From Phenylobacterium montanum (lineage in GTDB: Bacteria; Pseudomonadota; Alphaproteobacteria; Caulobacterales; Caulobacteraceae): a DNA stretch of 64,000 nt. The stretch spans positions 992,001-1,056,000 of the forward strand of contig NZ_CP073078.1 of the NCBI RefSeq assembly GCF_018135625.1, given 5' to 3'. Shown here piece after piece: positions 1 to 8,302 of this stretch; within the stretch, counting starts at the first letter, position 1, and each line of letters starts with the position of its first letter. The position numbers and the translations under genes were made by a program. The notes beneath the pieces were generated by a model that saw only the letters and a list, made by a program, of their open reading frames with translations, did not search any database and had not been told where the DNA came from.

Positions 1-2
1 CC

Positions 3-1103
3 TTCAACGGCCGGCCAGGCCCGCTCGACGCGATCACCGATGTTCCGGGCGTGCTGGTCGGCCAGGCGACGCTGATATCGGGCGCCGCCGACAAGGCGAA
101 CGGACCGGTCGTGCGCACCGGGGTCACGGTAGTCCTGCCGCGCGGCAAGGACAGCGACGCGGCGGTCACCGCCGGCCTGTTCGATCTCAACGGCAATGGC
201 GAGGTCACCGGCCAGGCCTACCTGCAGGACTACGGCGTCATCCATGGCCCGATCGGCATCACCAACACCAACGCCATCGGCCAGGTCTATGCCGGCATCC
301 AGCAGTGGACCTCGCGCCGGTTCGGATCGGCCATCTGGCCAGTGGTCGGGGAGACGTCGGACTCCACCTTGAATGACATCGAGGGCTTCCACGTCACCGC
401 CGAAACCGCTCAGGCCGCGCTCGAGGCGGCCAGAGGCGGGCCGGTCGAGGAAGGCGGCGTCGGCGGCGGGACCGGCATGATCTGCTTCGGCTTCAAAGGC
501 GGCATCGGTACGGCGTCGCGGATCGTCTCCGTCGCGGGCAAGACCTATGCGCTGGGGGTGCTGGTCCAGTGCAACACCGGGGCGCGGCGTGTCCTGCGCC
601 TCGGCGGCGCCCCGGTGGGACGCGAACTTGCGGATCGCTGGCTGCCCTGTACGGCGATCACGCCGCCGCTTGATACCGAACTGCCACCCTGCGGCCCCGA
701 CGGGACCGGCGGCCGCTGGAAGCGGGACCAGGGCTCGATCATCATGGTGGTGGCGACGGACGCCCCGCTCTCTTCCCTGCAGCTCGATCGGCTCGCCAAG
801 CGGGCGGCGATGGGGCTGGCTCGCCTCGGGTCCTATTCCGGCAACAGCTCGGGCGACCTGATGCTGGCCTTCTCGACCGCGCCGGGCGCCAACGACACCG
901 AGCATGGCGCGTCGCCCACCACGCCTCAGCTACCCAACGGCGACATCGACCCCCTGTTCGAGGCCGCCGTCGACGCCAGCGAGGAGGCGATCAGCAACGC
1001 GCTCGTCTCGGCGCAGACCATGACCGGCTATCATGGTCACCGCGCCTACGCCCTGCCGCACGATACGCTGAAGGCGATCATGGCCAAGTATGGCGCTCAA
1101 TAG
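3..1103 (+). CDS. P1 family (DmpA/S58) aminopeptidase, 5' end cut by window
   Basis: Self-processing N-terminal-nucleophile peptidase of the DmpA/BapA group, which releases N-terminal residues from peptides and amides. The frame is open from base 3 without a start, so the true N-terminus lies outside; the first residues include GPLDAITDVPGVLVGQATL, the usual opening of this family. The Asn-Gly rich middle and the Gly-Asn-Ser-Ser-Gly-Asp segment at 840-857 lie where the family cleaves itself in front of the nucleophilic Ser. No signal peptide can be judged. Its stop overlaps by a few bases the stop of the convergent acyl-CoA dehydrogenase. The substrate is unknown. Confidence 0.88.
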   Translation, partial: FNGRPGPLDAITDVPGVLVGQATLISGAADKANGPVVRTGVTVVLPRGKDSDAAVTAGLFDLNGNGEVTGQAYLQDYGVIHGPIGITNTNAIGQVYAGIQQWTSRRFGSAIWPVVGETSDSTLNDIEGFHVTAETAQAALEAARGGPVEEGGVGGGTGMICFGFKGGIGTASRIVSVAGKTYALGVLVQCNTGARRVLRLGGAPVGRELADRWLPCTAITPPLDTELPPCGPDGTGGRWKRDQGSIIMVVATDAPLSSLQLDRLAKRAAMGLARLGSYSGNSSGDLMLAFSTAPGANDTEHGASPTTPQLPNGDIDPLFEAAVDASEEAISNALVSAQTMTGYHGHRAYALPHDTLKAIMAKYGAQ

Positions 1104-2266
1104 CTCTTCGGCAGGTGCAGCACGCGCTCGGCGATGAAGTTCAGGATCATCTCGCGGCTGACCGGGGCGATGCGGGCGATCATGGCCTCGCGGAAATAGC
1201 GCTCGACGAAATATTCCTTGGCGTAGCCCATGCCGCCGTGGGCCAGGACCGCATTCTCGCAGGCGCGGAACCCGGCCTCGGCGCCCAGGTATTTCGAGGC
1301 GTTGGCCTCGGCGCCGCAGTCCTTGCCGGCGTCGTAGAGGGCCGCGGCCTTGAAGGCCATCAGGTTGGCGGCTTCCAGCTCGGCCCAGGACTTGGCCAGG
1401 GGATGCTGGATGCCCTGGTTCTTGCCGATCGGCCGGCCGAACACCACCCGCTCGTTGGCGTAGTTGGCGGCCTTGGCCAGGGCCGCGCGGCCGATGCCCA
1501 CGGCCTCGACCGCAAACAGCACCCGCTCGGGGTTCAGCCCGTGCAGCAGGTAGGAAAAGCCCTTGCCCTCCTCGCCGACCAGATCCTCGGCCGGGACCTC
1601 CAGATTGTCGATGAAGAGGGTGTTACACTCCACCGCCTTGCGGCCCATCTTCGGGATCGGGTTGGCCTCGATGTGCTTGCGGTCGAGGTCGGTATAGAAC
1701 AGCGACAGGCCCTCGGTCGGCTTCTTCACCTGGTCCTTGGGCGTGGTGCGGGCGATGATCAGGATCTTGTTGGCCCGCTGGGCGCCGGTGGTCCAGATCT
1801 TCCGCCCGTTGATGCGGTAGCCATCGTTGGTGCGCTCGGCCTTGGTCTCCAGGCTGGAGGTGTCCAGGCCCGAATTGGGCTCGGTGACGGCGAAGCACAT
1901 CTTGTCCTCACCGGAGATGATCCGCGGCAGGGCATGCTGGCGCTGAGCGTCCGAGCCGAACTTCACCAGCGGCATAGGACCGAAGATGTTCAGGTGGATC
2001 GAGGAGGCGCCGGAGAAGGCCGCGCCCGACTGGGCCACGGTCTGCATCATCACCGCCGCCTCGGTCAGGCCCAGCCCCGCCCCGCCGACGCTCTCTGGCA
2101 TGGCCACGCCCAGCCAGCCGCCCTCGGCCATGTCGGCGACGAAGTCCTCAGGATAGCGGCCGGTCTCGTCGGTCTTCAGCCAATAGTCGTCGCCATACTT
2201 GGCGCAGACCTTCTGCACGCCTTCGCGGATCGCTTCCTGTTCCTCGGTCAGCCAGAAGCCGGACAT
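1097..2266 (-). CDS. Acyl-CoA dehydrogenase family protein
   Basis: Flavoprotein of 389 residues that introduces a trans-2 double bond into an acyl-CoA thioester and passes electrons to ETF. N-terminal helical domain begins LTEEQEAIREGVQKVC; the middle beta domain carries AVTEPNSGLDTSS, the flavin-contacting ACAD motif; the C-terminal helical domain has GMGYAKEYFVERYFREA, the second ACAD signature. The start at 2266 is preceded by an AAGGGGAAGG ribosome site; the frame runs on upstream only as the antisense of the neighbour. It sits 29 bases downstream of the ThiO-like gene on the same strand, so the two may be co-transcribed. The chain-length preference cannot be read from sequence. Confidence 0.92.
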   Translation of the reverse strand: MSGFWLTEEQEAIREGVQKVCAKYGDDYWLKTDETGRYPEDFVADMAEGGWLGVAMPESVGGAGLGLTEAAVMMQTVAQSGAAFSGASSIHLNIFGPMPLVKFGSDAQRQHALPRIISGEDKMCFAVTEPNSGLDTSSLETKAERTNDGYRINGRKIWTTGAQRANKILIIARTTPKDQVKKPTEGLSLFYTDLDRKHIEANPIPKMGRKAVECNTLFIDNLEVPAEDLVGEEGKGFSYLLHGLNPERVLFAVEAVGIGRAALAKAANYANERVVFGRPIGKNQGIQHPLAKSWAELEAANLMAFKAAALYDAGKDCGAEANASKYLGAEAGFRACENAVLAHGGMGYAKEYFVERYFREAMIARIAPVSREMILNFIAERVLHLPKSY

Positions 2267-2295
2267 GGCCTTCCCCTTCTTGTTGTCTTTACGGA

Positions 2296-3357
2296 TCAGG
2301 CGTCGGCGAAACGCGCCGGCGCCAGGATTTCGGCCCAGGGCCCCAGATCGGTGTCCGCCAGATACGCCGCGGTGATTTCGGCGACAAGCGGGGCGAGCAG
2401 CCAGCCGTTGCGGCGCGCGCCCACAGCAAGCAATACGCCCGGCGCCGCCGAGGGTCCGACCATGGGCCGCCCGTCCGGCGAAGTCGCGCGCACGCCGACC
2501 GCCGGGATCGGCTCCAGGTCCCTGACCGCCGGATAGAGCCGCCCGGCCAGGGCGTGCAGGCGCTCGACGGTCGCCGGGTCGGCCATCAGGTCGTTTTGGC
2601 CCGCCTCCATGGTCGCGCCGACGAAGAGGCCATCCTCGCCGCCTGCTGCATAGCCGCCCTGGCACCGCAGGGTCGGCGCACCGGCGGGCGGCGTGAAGTC
2701 GGGATAGCTGACGATCTGGCCCTTGATCGGCGCCAGCCGGGAAAGCTCGGGAGCAAGGCCCAGGCCCGCCGCGCCGGTCGCCAGCAGCACCCGGTCGGCG
2801 ACAAGGCGGCCCCCGTCCGCCAGCACCGCGGCGCCGGGCTCGACCGCAGCCAGAGCCCCGCGCACCGCGGTCCCGCCGGCCGCGCGGAAGGCGCCCAGCA
2901 GGGCTGGCAAGGCCTCGGCGGGGCTGAGCCGCCAGTCCTCGGGGGTGAACACGGCGTTCAGGCCATCAAGGCTGGCCGGCGGCGGCGCGATCTCGGCGCC
3001 TAGGGCCTTCAGCTTGGAGCGCAAGGCCTCGACCCTGGGCTCAAGCCCCGGCAGGTCGACAAAGGCGGCGCCCGCCCGCGACAGGCCGATGTCTCGCCCG
3101 ATGCGCGCCTCGAACGCCGGCCAGAGCTCGCGCGCGGCGCGCAGCATGGCGAACGGCACGTTGGTCTCGGGATCCAGCACGCTCTCGAGGGCCGGCGCCA
3201 GCATGCCCGCGGCGACCGCCGAGGCGCTGCGGCCGAGGCCCAGGTCGGGGTCGACCAGGGTCATACGCGCGCCGGACTGGACAAGGCGAAGGGCGATGGC
3301 CGATCCGAACGCGCCCGCGCCCGCGACGATCACCCGGGCGTTGGAAAGGCCGGACAT
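2296..3357 (-). CDS. FAD-dependent oxidoreductase, glycine oxidase (ThiO)-like
   Basis: Member of the DAO/glycine-oxidase flavoprotein family (353 residues). The N-terminus has the Rossmann dinucleotide motif VIVAGAGAFGSAIALRLVQ, and the C-terminus the second FAD motif SPDGRPMVGPSAAPGVLLAVG followed by RNGWLLAP, typical of ThiO. ThiO oxidises glycine to the imine used for the thiamine thiazole, but no thiS, thiG or thiE gene is nearby, so a role in thiamine synthesis is inferred from family resemblance only; another small amine or amino-acid oxidase remains possible. The ATG at 3357 is preferred to an upstream in-frame start at 3369 because it sits directly before the dinucleotide fold. Confidence 0.7.
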   Translation of the reverse strand: MSGLSNARVIVAGAGAFGSAIALRLVQSGARMTLVDPDLGLGRSASAVAAGMLAPALESVLDPETNVPFAMLRAARELWPAFEARIGRDIGLSRAGAAFVDLPGLEPRVEALRSKLKALGAEIAPPPASLDGLNAVFTPEDWRLSPAEALPALLGAFRAAGGTAVRGALAAVEPGAAVLADGGRLVADRVLLATGAAGLGLAPELSRLAPIKGQIVSYPDFTPPAGAPTLRCQGGYAAGGEDGLFVGATMEAGQNDLMADPATVERLHALAGRLYPAVRDLEPIPAVGVRATSPDGRPMVGPSAAPGVLLAVGARRNGWLLAPLVAEITAAYLADTDLGPWAEILAPARFADA

Positions 3358-3396
3358 GGCCCTAAGCACCCCAATCGCCCCCCGGAGGTCAAGGCC

Positions 3397-3855
3397 CTAC
3401 CAATAGGCCTGCATGATCGCCCTGGCCCAGTCGGGCTCGCGCACCTCGCCCCGGGGCAGGAAGCCGGACAGCACCGGCTTGATGTCGATGATCGGGGTGC
3501 CGTCGATGGCGTCCAGCCCCTCGACCTCCACCTCGCGGCCGGTCACGGCGACGATGCGGCAGACGGTGACGCCAAGCCGGTTCGGCCGGTTCTTGCCGCG
3601 CTGGGCGAAGATGCCGACCAGCGGCCAGTCCTCGCGCCCACGCGGGCGGCGCGCGCCGGTCTCGATCTTTTCGTCGGGGACGCGGTCGAAGAGGTAGATC
3701 ACCTCGGCGTGCGAAAAATCCCCAAGACCTGCAAGGGCTTCCGGCGGGAACCTCTCGTCCAGCACCAGCCTTGCTCGGCTCTTGCCCCAGTCGTCATCGA
3801 TCGGCTGGTCCCGCCCGCCGCGTACGACACCGACGGGTTCGATGGTGAAGGGCAT
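3397..3855 (-). CDS. TrmO-type tRNA (adenine-N6)-methyltransferase domain protein (TsaA/UPF0066)
   Basis: A 152-residue single-domain protein of the TsaA/TrmO beta-barrel family. Seen: opening PFTIEPVGVVRGGR, central GDFSHAEVIYLFDRV and IFAQRGKNRPNRLGVTVCRIV, then DGTPIIDIKPVLSGF; these are the conserved blocks of the family. In E. coli TrmO adds the methyl group of N6-methyl-threonylcarbamoyl-A37 in tRNA-Thr using S-adenosylmethionine. This copy is shorter than the E. coli enzyme (about 235 residues) and lacks its C-terminal extension, so it is the short form whose substrate is less certain. ATG at 3855 opens directly on the domain. Confidence 0.75.
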   Translation of the reverse strand: MPFTIEPVGVVRGGRDQPIDDDWGKSRARLVLDERFPPEALAGLGDFSHAEVIYLFDRVPDEKIETGARRPRGREDWPLVGIFAQRGKNRPNRLGVTVCRIVAVTGREVEVEGLDAIDGTPIIDIKPVLSGFLPRGEVREPDWARAIMQAYW

Positions 3856-3890
3856 GGCGGGGATCCTTGAGCTATGAGCCCTATCTAGGG

Positions 3891-4424
3891 TCAAGGCCGT
3901 TCGATTTGAACCGCCAGTTCATGCTCCAGCAGCCATTGCTTGCGATGCAGCCCGCCGCCGTAGCCGGTCAAGGAGCCGTCGGCGCCGATCACCCGGTGGC
4001 AGGGCACAACCAGGGCCACGGGGTTGGAGCCGTTGGCCAAGCCCACCGCGCGCACCGCCTTGGGCCGCCCCACCCGCTCGGCAAGGCCGCGATAGCTGAG
4101 GGTCTCGCCCGCGCCGATGCTGGTCAGGGCGCGCCAGACGCTGCGCTGGAACTCGGTGCCCGCGGTGGCCCATTTGATTTCGTCCAAAGCCTTCAGATCG
4201 CCTGAGAAGTATCGGTCGATGCTGGCTTTCATCGCCGCCGGCGCCGGGCCTGCCGCCAGGGGCGTCGCGCCATAGTGCAGCCGCATCAGCCGGCGCATGC
4301 GCGGCTCGTAGTCCTCGAAATCGAAGGCGCGCAGCACCCCGGCTTCGTCGGTGACCAGGAGGGCGACGCCGATCGGGGTCGGATGACGATCGAGGAACAG
4401 GCGCTCAGGCGGCTTGGCGGGCAT
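3891..4424 (-). CDS. ogt: Methylated-DNA--protein-cysteine S-methyltransferase
   Basis: Suicide repair enzyme that moves the alkyl group from O6-alkylguanine onto its own cysteine. The active-site block VVPCHRVIGADGSLTGYGGGL is complete, preceded by the helix-turn-helix segment GETLSYRGLAERVGRPKAVRAVG that inserts into DNA. At 177 residues it has the normal Ogt length. Its ATG at 4424 lies 20 bases inside the end of the Ada/AlkA gene, an overlap that suggests coupled translation of the two alkylation-repair proteins. No separate promoter is visible. Confidence 0.93.
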   Translation of the reverse strand: MPAKPPERLFLDRHPTPIGVALLVTDEAGVLRAFDFEDYEPRMRRLMRLHYGATPLAAGPAPAAMKASIDRYFSGDLKALDEIKWATAGTEFQRSVWRALTSIGAGETLSYRGLAERVGRPKAVRAVGLANGSNPVALVVPCHRVIGADGSLTGYGGGLHRKQWLLEHELAVQIERP

Positions 4425-5913
4425 CGGGCTTCGTCTTTGGCGTTGGCAGGGGATCGGAGGCCCAGAGATGCAGGGCGGCATAGGCGCGCCACGGCCGCCA
4501 GGCCTCGGCGCGGGCCAGGAGTTCGGCGGGCGTCGGCCGTACGCCCTGTTCGTCGGCGAGAGCGCGCATCAGGCCGATGTCGCCATGCGGAAAGGCGTCG
4601 GGCTCGCGCATCTCGCGCATGGCGATGTACTGGGCGGTCCATTCGCCGATACCCGGCAGAGCCTTCAGCCGGGCGACAGCCTCATCCAGGTTGGCGCGGG
4701 CGCCGAAGATCAGAGGATCGGCCACCACCGCGGCGGCCATGGACGACAGCGCCTTGGCGCGCGCGCGCGGCATGCCGAGCACCAGGCCCAGATCCTGGTC
4801 GGCTATAGCGGCGGCCCGAGGGAAGGTATGGGTCAGGCCCTCCACACGCCCCTGCAGGGCGTCCGGTAGCGGGTCGCCATAAGCGGCCACCAGCTTGCCG
4901 GCCAGCACCGTAGCGGCGGTGACGGTAATCTGCTGGCCCAGGATGGCGCGCATGGAGAGCTCGAACCCGTCCCAGGCGCCGGGCGTGCGCAGGCCAGGCC
5001 GCGCCGCCACTAACGGCGCCAAGGCCGGGTCGCGGCTGAGCTGGGCGCCGATGGTCAGCGGGTCCGCCGCCAGGTCGAACACCCGCCTTACCCGCGCGAT
5101 GATCGCCGGCAGGGCCGAGAGCTTGGGAAAGCGGATCTCGACGCCCAGCCGGTCGCCCTCCAGCGGCCGCACGACCAAAAGGCCCTGGTCGCCGCCGATG
5201 GCGATGGTGCGGGCATAGCTTCGCGGCGAAACCACCTCCACGCCCGGAATGGCGCGGTGCGCCAGAAAGCCGACGATCGAGTCCCAGTCATAGGGCGGCC
5301 GGTAGGGCAATCGGATGAAGAGGGCGTCGTCGCCCTGGGCCGAGACCTCCGGCTGGGCGCCGCGGCGCAGCGCGCCCGGCGGGCGGCCGAACAGCACCTG
5401 GAAGGTCTCGTTGAAGCGGCGGATGCTGCCGAAGCCGGCGGCCATGGCCACCTCGGCCATCGGCAGCCGGGTCTCGTGGATCAGCTGCTTGGCCAGCAGC
5501 ACACGCCGGGTCTGGGCCACAGCGATCGGCGAGGCGCCGAGATGCTGGCGGAACAGCCGCCTCAGCTGCCGCTCCCCTACCCCCAGCCGCTCCGCCAGGG
5601 CCTCGACGTCGCCGGCGTCCAGCGCTCCGGTCTCGATCAGGGCCAGGGCGCGCGAGACGGTGTTGGCCGCCCCGCGCCAGGCCCCCAGGTCCGGCGAGGT
5701 CTCCGGTCGGCAGCGCAGGCAGGGGCGGAACCCCGCCGCCTGAGCCGCCGCGGCGCTGGCGAAGAAGACCATGTTTTCCGGCTTCGGCGTGCGCGCAGGG
5801 CAGATCGGGCGGCAGTAGATGCCGGTGGTCTTCACCCCGCTGAACAGGCGCCCGTCGAACCGGGCGTCGCGGGTCTGGAAAGCGCGGTAGCAGGCGTCGT
5901 GGTCGAGGTCCAT
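4405..5913 (-). CDS. Ada/AlkA hybrid: methyl-responsive AraC regulator fused to 3-methyladenine glycosylase
   Basis: Fusion of three parts. Residues 1-75 are the Ada zinc domain, with TTGIYCRPICPAR and RPCLRC giving the four cysteines; the first Cys is the expected phosphotriester methyl acceptor. An AraC helix-turn-helix region follows (ERLGVGERQLRRLFRQHLGASPIAVAQTRR), then an AlkA region with helix-hairpin-helix LPGIGEWTAQYIAMR and PHGDIGLM, whose Asp is the glycosylase catalytic residue. By family knowledge it senses DNA methylation, activates repair genes and excises alkylated bases. It has no Ada C-terminal methyltransferase domain; Ogt, overlapping downstream, supplies that activity. 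ATG at 5913 is used; an in-frame ATG at 5943 is equally possible. Confidence 0.9.
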   Translation of the reverse strand: MDLDHDACYRAFQTRDARFDGRLFSGVKTTGIYCRPICPARTPKPENMVFFASAAAAQAAGFRPCLRCRPETSPDLGAWRGAANTVSRALALIETGALDAGDVEALAERLGVGERQLRRLFRQHLGASPIAVAQTRRVLLAKQLIHETRLPMAEVAMAAGFGSIRRFNETFQVLFGRPPGALRRGAQPEVSAQGDDALFIRLPYRPPYDWDSIVGFLAHRAIPGVEVVSPRSYARTIAIGGDQGLLVVRPLEGDRLGVEIRFPKLSALPAIIARVRRVFDLAADPLTIGAQLSRDPALAPLVAARPGLRTPGAWDGFELSMRAILGQQITVTAATVLAGKLVAAYGDPLPDALQGRVEGLTHTFPRAAAIADQDLGLVLGMPRARAKALSSMAAAVVADPLIFGARANLDEAVARLKALPGIGEWTAQYIAMREMREPDAFPHGDIGLMRALADEQGVRPTPAELLARAEAWRPWRAYAALHLWASDPLPTPKTKPDARQAA

Positions 5914-5975
5914 GCGCGCATGATCGCCGCTGGAGGGCGCCATGTCTCGCGGTTTTCGGACATGGACGGCGGCGC

Positions 5976-8135
5976 CTAGAACTCCTTGGTGATCCCGCCG
6001 AAGATCCCGCGCCGGGCGCCGAACTGCGGCGCGCCGACCCCGACGCCGGTGCCGTCGCGGATCTCGTACTTCTTGTCGAACAGGTTCACCACATCGAGCC
6101 GCAGCTCCACCGGCCCCAGGGGCGCGTCCTTGAAGCGGTGCGAGAGGCCGAGATTGACCGTCGTATAGGGCGAAAGCTCCCGCCCGTTGGGCGCTGCCCC
6201 CTCAGCGCGCAAGCCGCTGCCATAGATCAGGTCCGCGCTCATCCGCGTGCCGCGCCACAGATAGGAGACCCCGGCCGAGCCGGTGAACTTCTGGTCGTGG
6301 TCCAGATAGATGTAGTGGGTCTTGATATAGGCCAGCTCGTCCGGCGCGAAATTGAACTGGCTGGAGACGATGTCGCGGCCCTGGGCGTGGCCATAGGCCA
6401 GGTTGAAATAGGCCGACAGCGGCCCGTGCTGATAGGCGCTGGAAAACTCGACGCCGTACTGGACGCCGCGATCATAGTTGAACGGAGTCAGGATGATCGG
6501 CGCACCGAACTGGCCCTCGTCGATCAGGTGGCGCGAGCGCTTGTAATAGGTGTCCAGCCCGACGGTCAGGCCGCGGATCACGGTCTGCTCGACCCCGACA
6601 TCGTAGTAGTCGGCGCGCTCGGCATAGGGAGTGGTGTCGAGGCCCGCGCCCGCCTGGCCGGTCGTGCCGGCGAACTTGCCGATGGTCTCGGCCGCCACCA
6701 GCTCGAACGGCGGCGGGGTGAAGTAGCGCGCGTAGCCGATGTGGACGGTGGTGTGCTCCAGCGGCAGCCAGACCAGGTTGGCGCGGGGGCTGACCTGGTT
6801 CTCGTCGCGATAGCCGTCGAACTGGTCGAAACGCAGGCCGTAATTCAGGGTCAGGTCCTGCAGCAGCTTCCACTCGTCTTGCAGGTAGACGCTGTAAGTC
6901 CCTGAGGTCTTGGCGCCATTGTCGATGATGGTCTCGGGCGTCTGGCTCGCCTGGCCGCCGTCCTCGGCCAGAGGGATCACCTGCGAGCTGGTCTGGCTGG
7001 TGGAACGGTCAATCTCGACGATCACCCCGCCGCGCAAGGTGTGGGCCTCGGTCAGGTGATAGACCCCCTCGGCCTGCAGGCCGCCGGCGGTGTCCGACTT
7101 GGCGGCGGTCTGGGCGATGCCGTTATAGATCAGGTCCCCCAGGACATCCGGCGCGAAGCTGAGGGTCGAATAGCGCGCGAACAGCGACAGCTGGCCGGTG
7201 AAGCGGTCGGTCGTGTGCAGGTAGCTGCCGATCAGATAGTGGGTGACCTCGCGCTGGTTCTCGTTCAGCCGGTCGCTGGGATAGGCGGTCTGGCCATCGA
7301 CATTGATCGCCTGCCCGCTCGGCAGGGTGAAGGTGCTCGTCTCGCCGGCGACATCCGGGATCTGGAAGCGCTGGATCGAGGAGCCGGCGATCAGGGAGAC
7401 CCGAGTTTCCGGATCAATCGTGTCCTCCAGATAGCCGAAGCCCTGGAACTGGTCGGTGCGGTCGTGCAGTGGGTTCGAGCGGCCGTCCGGCGACTCGACG
7501 CCCAGGTCGTTGTGCAAATATCCCAGCGAGACGAAATAGTTCAGCGAGCCGCTGGAGCCGCCGTAGTCCACGCTGGGCTGGACCTGATCGTGGCTACCGC
7601 CATAGACGCTGGCCTGCCCGCTGTTGTCGAACATCGACTTGGTGGTGATGTCGACGATGCCGGCGGTGCGCAGGCCATATTCGGCCGGCAGGGCGCCCGT
7701 GATCAGCTGGATCTTGTCGGCCAGGCGCGGGCTGAGCGCCTGGCTGAACACGCTGAGGCCCTCGGGCAGGATCACCCCGTTCAGGCGGAACTGCAGGCCG
7801 TTGTGTTCGCCGCGGATATGCAGCTGACCATAGGAGTCCTGAGCCACGCCGGGGGCCTGCAGCACCACCTGGTTCATCGAGACGTTGTCGCCGCCCGGCA
7901 GGGCCTGGATGGCCTTGGAGTCGATGGTGTAGGTCGAGGCGCCGACCTGGGGCTGGATGCTGGCGCGGGCTTCGGACAGCCGCCGGGCGGCGGTGACGAC
8001 GATGTCGGTGACTGGGCTGTCCGCCTGCCGGGGCGCGGCGGCCTCCTGGGCATAGGCGGCCAAGGGCGCCGCCAAAGCCGCGCCCATCGCGCCGGCCAGC
8101 AGCGCGGCCTTCAAATCACGGACCAGCAAACGCAA
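5976..8135 (-). CDS. TonB-dependent receptor
   Basis: Outer-membrane gated transporter of 719 residues. A signal peptide (AALLAGAMGAALAAPLAAYA) is followed by a TonB-box-like DIVVTAARR, the plug domain (VLQAPGVAQDSYGQLHIRGEHN), then a beta barrel ending in Phe. No ATG is available; the TTG at 8135 is given, but a TTG at 8129 lies 7 bases after a GAGGG ribosome site and may be the real start. It is divergent from a kinase/response-regulator pair with a shared palindromic operator between them, which suggests the pair controls it. Nothing in the sequence fixes the substrate; no SusD-like or siderophore gene is adjacent. Confidence 0.9.
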   Translation of the reverse strand: MRLLVRDLKAALLAGAMGAALAAPLAAYAQEAAAPRQADSPVTDIVVTAARRLSEARASIQPQVGASTYTIDSKAIQALPGGDNVSMNQVVLQAPGVAQDSYGQLHIRGEHNGLQFRLNGVILPEGLSVFSQALSPRLADKIQLITGALPAEYGLRTAGIVDITTKSMFDNSGQASVYGGSHDQVQPSVDYGGSSGSLNYFVSLGYLHNDLGVESPDGRSNPLHDRTDQFQGFGYLEDTIDPETRVSLIAGSSIQRFQIPDVAGETSTFTLPSGQAINVDGQTAYPSDRLNENQREVTHYLIGSYLHTTDRFTGQLSLFARYSTLSFAPDVLGDLIYNGIAQTAAKSDTAGGLQAEGVYHLTEAHTLRGGVIVEIDRSTSQTSSQVIPLAEDGGQASQTPETIIDNGAKTSGTYSVYLQDEWKLLQDLTLNYGLRFDQFDGYRDENQVSPRANLVWLPLEHTTVHIGYARYFTPPPFELVAAETIGKFAGTTGQAGAGLDTTPYAERADYYDVGVEQTVIRGLTVGLDTYYKRSRHLIDEGQFGAPIILTPFNYDRGVQYGVEFSSAYQHGPLSAYFNLAYGHAQGRDIVSSQFNFAPDELAYIKTHYIYLDHDQKFTGSAGVSYLWRGTRMSADLIYGSGLRAEGAAPNGRELSPYTTVNLGLSHRFKDAPLGPVELRLDVVNLFDKKYEIRDGTGVGVGAPQFGARRGIFGGITKEF

Positions 8136-8201
8136 ACCCTCAAACTGAACAACGTTCGCATGTGCTTTAGTGGGGCCGGCGGGAGGCGGCGATAGGCCCA
8201 G

Positions 8202-8232
8202 TTCCCGATCCGATCGGGAATTTTTCCCGATC
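8202..8232. promoter_or_regulatory. Palindromic operator with a third half-site between TBDR and kinase genes
   Basis: Two 9-base arms TTCCCGATC (8202-8210) and GATCGGGAA (8212-8220) form a perfect inverted repeat around one base. A further copy of the same half-site, TTCCCGATC, follows at 8224-8232, 22 bases after the first. Placed 66-101 bases from the start codons on both sides, it is well situated to control both divergent genes. The likely binder is the LuxR-type regulator encoded at 9634 (inference). Confidence 0.6.
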
Positions 8233-8302
8233 CCGCGCTTCCTGCTAGAAAGCTGGACGACAAGATGACGCGACTCTGCACCAGCCTTCCCGCGAGCCTG
8301 CC

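Noticed and set aside
1115-2536. Long open frame (473 codons) on the plus strand opposite the acyl-CoA dehydrogenase and ThiO-like genes
   Set aside because: Antisense shadow created by high GC at third codon positions; no domain, and the minus-strand products are clear family members.
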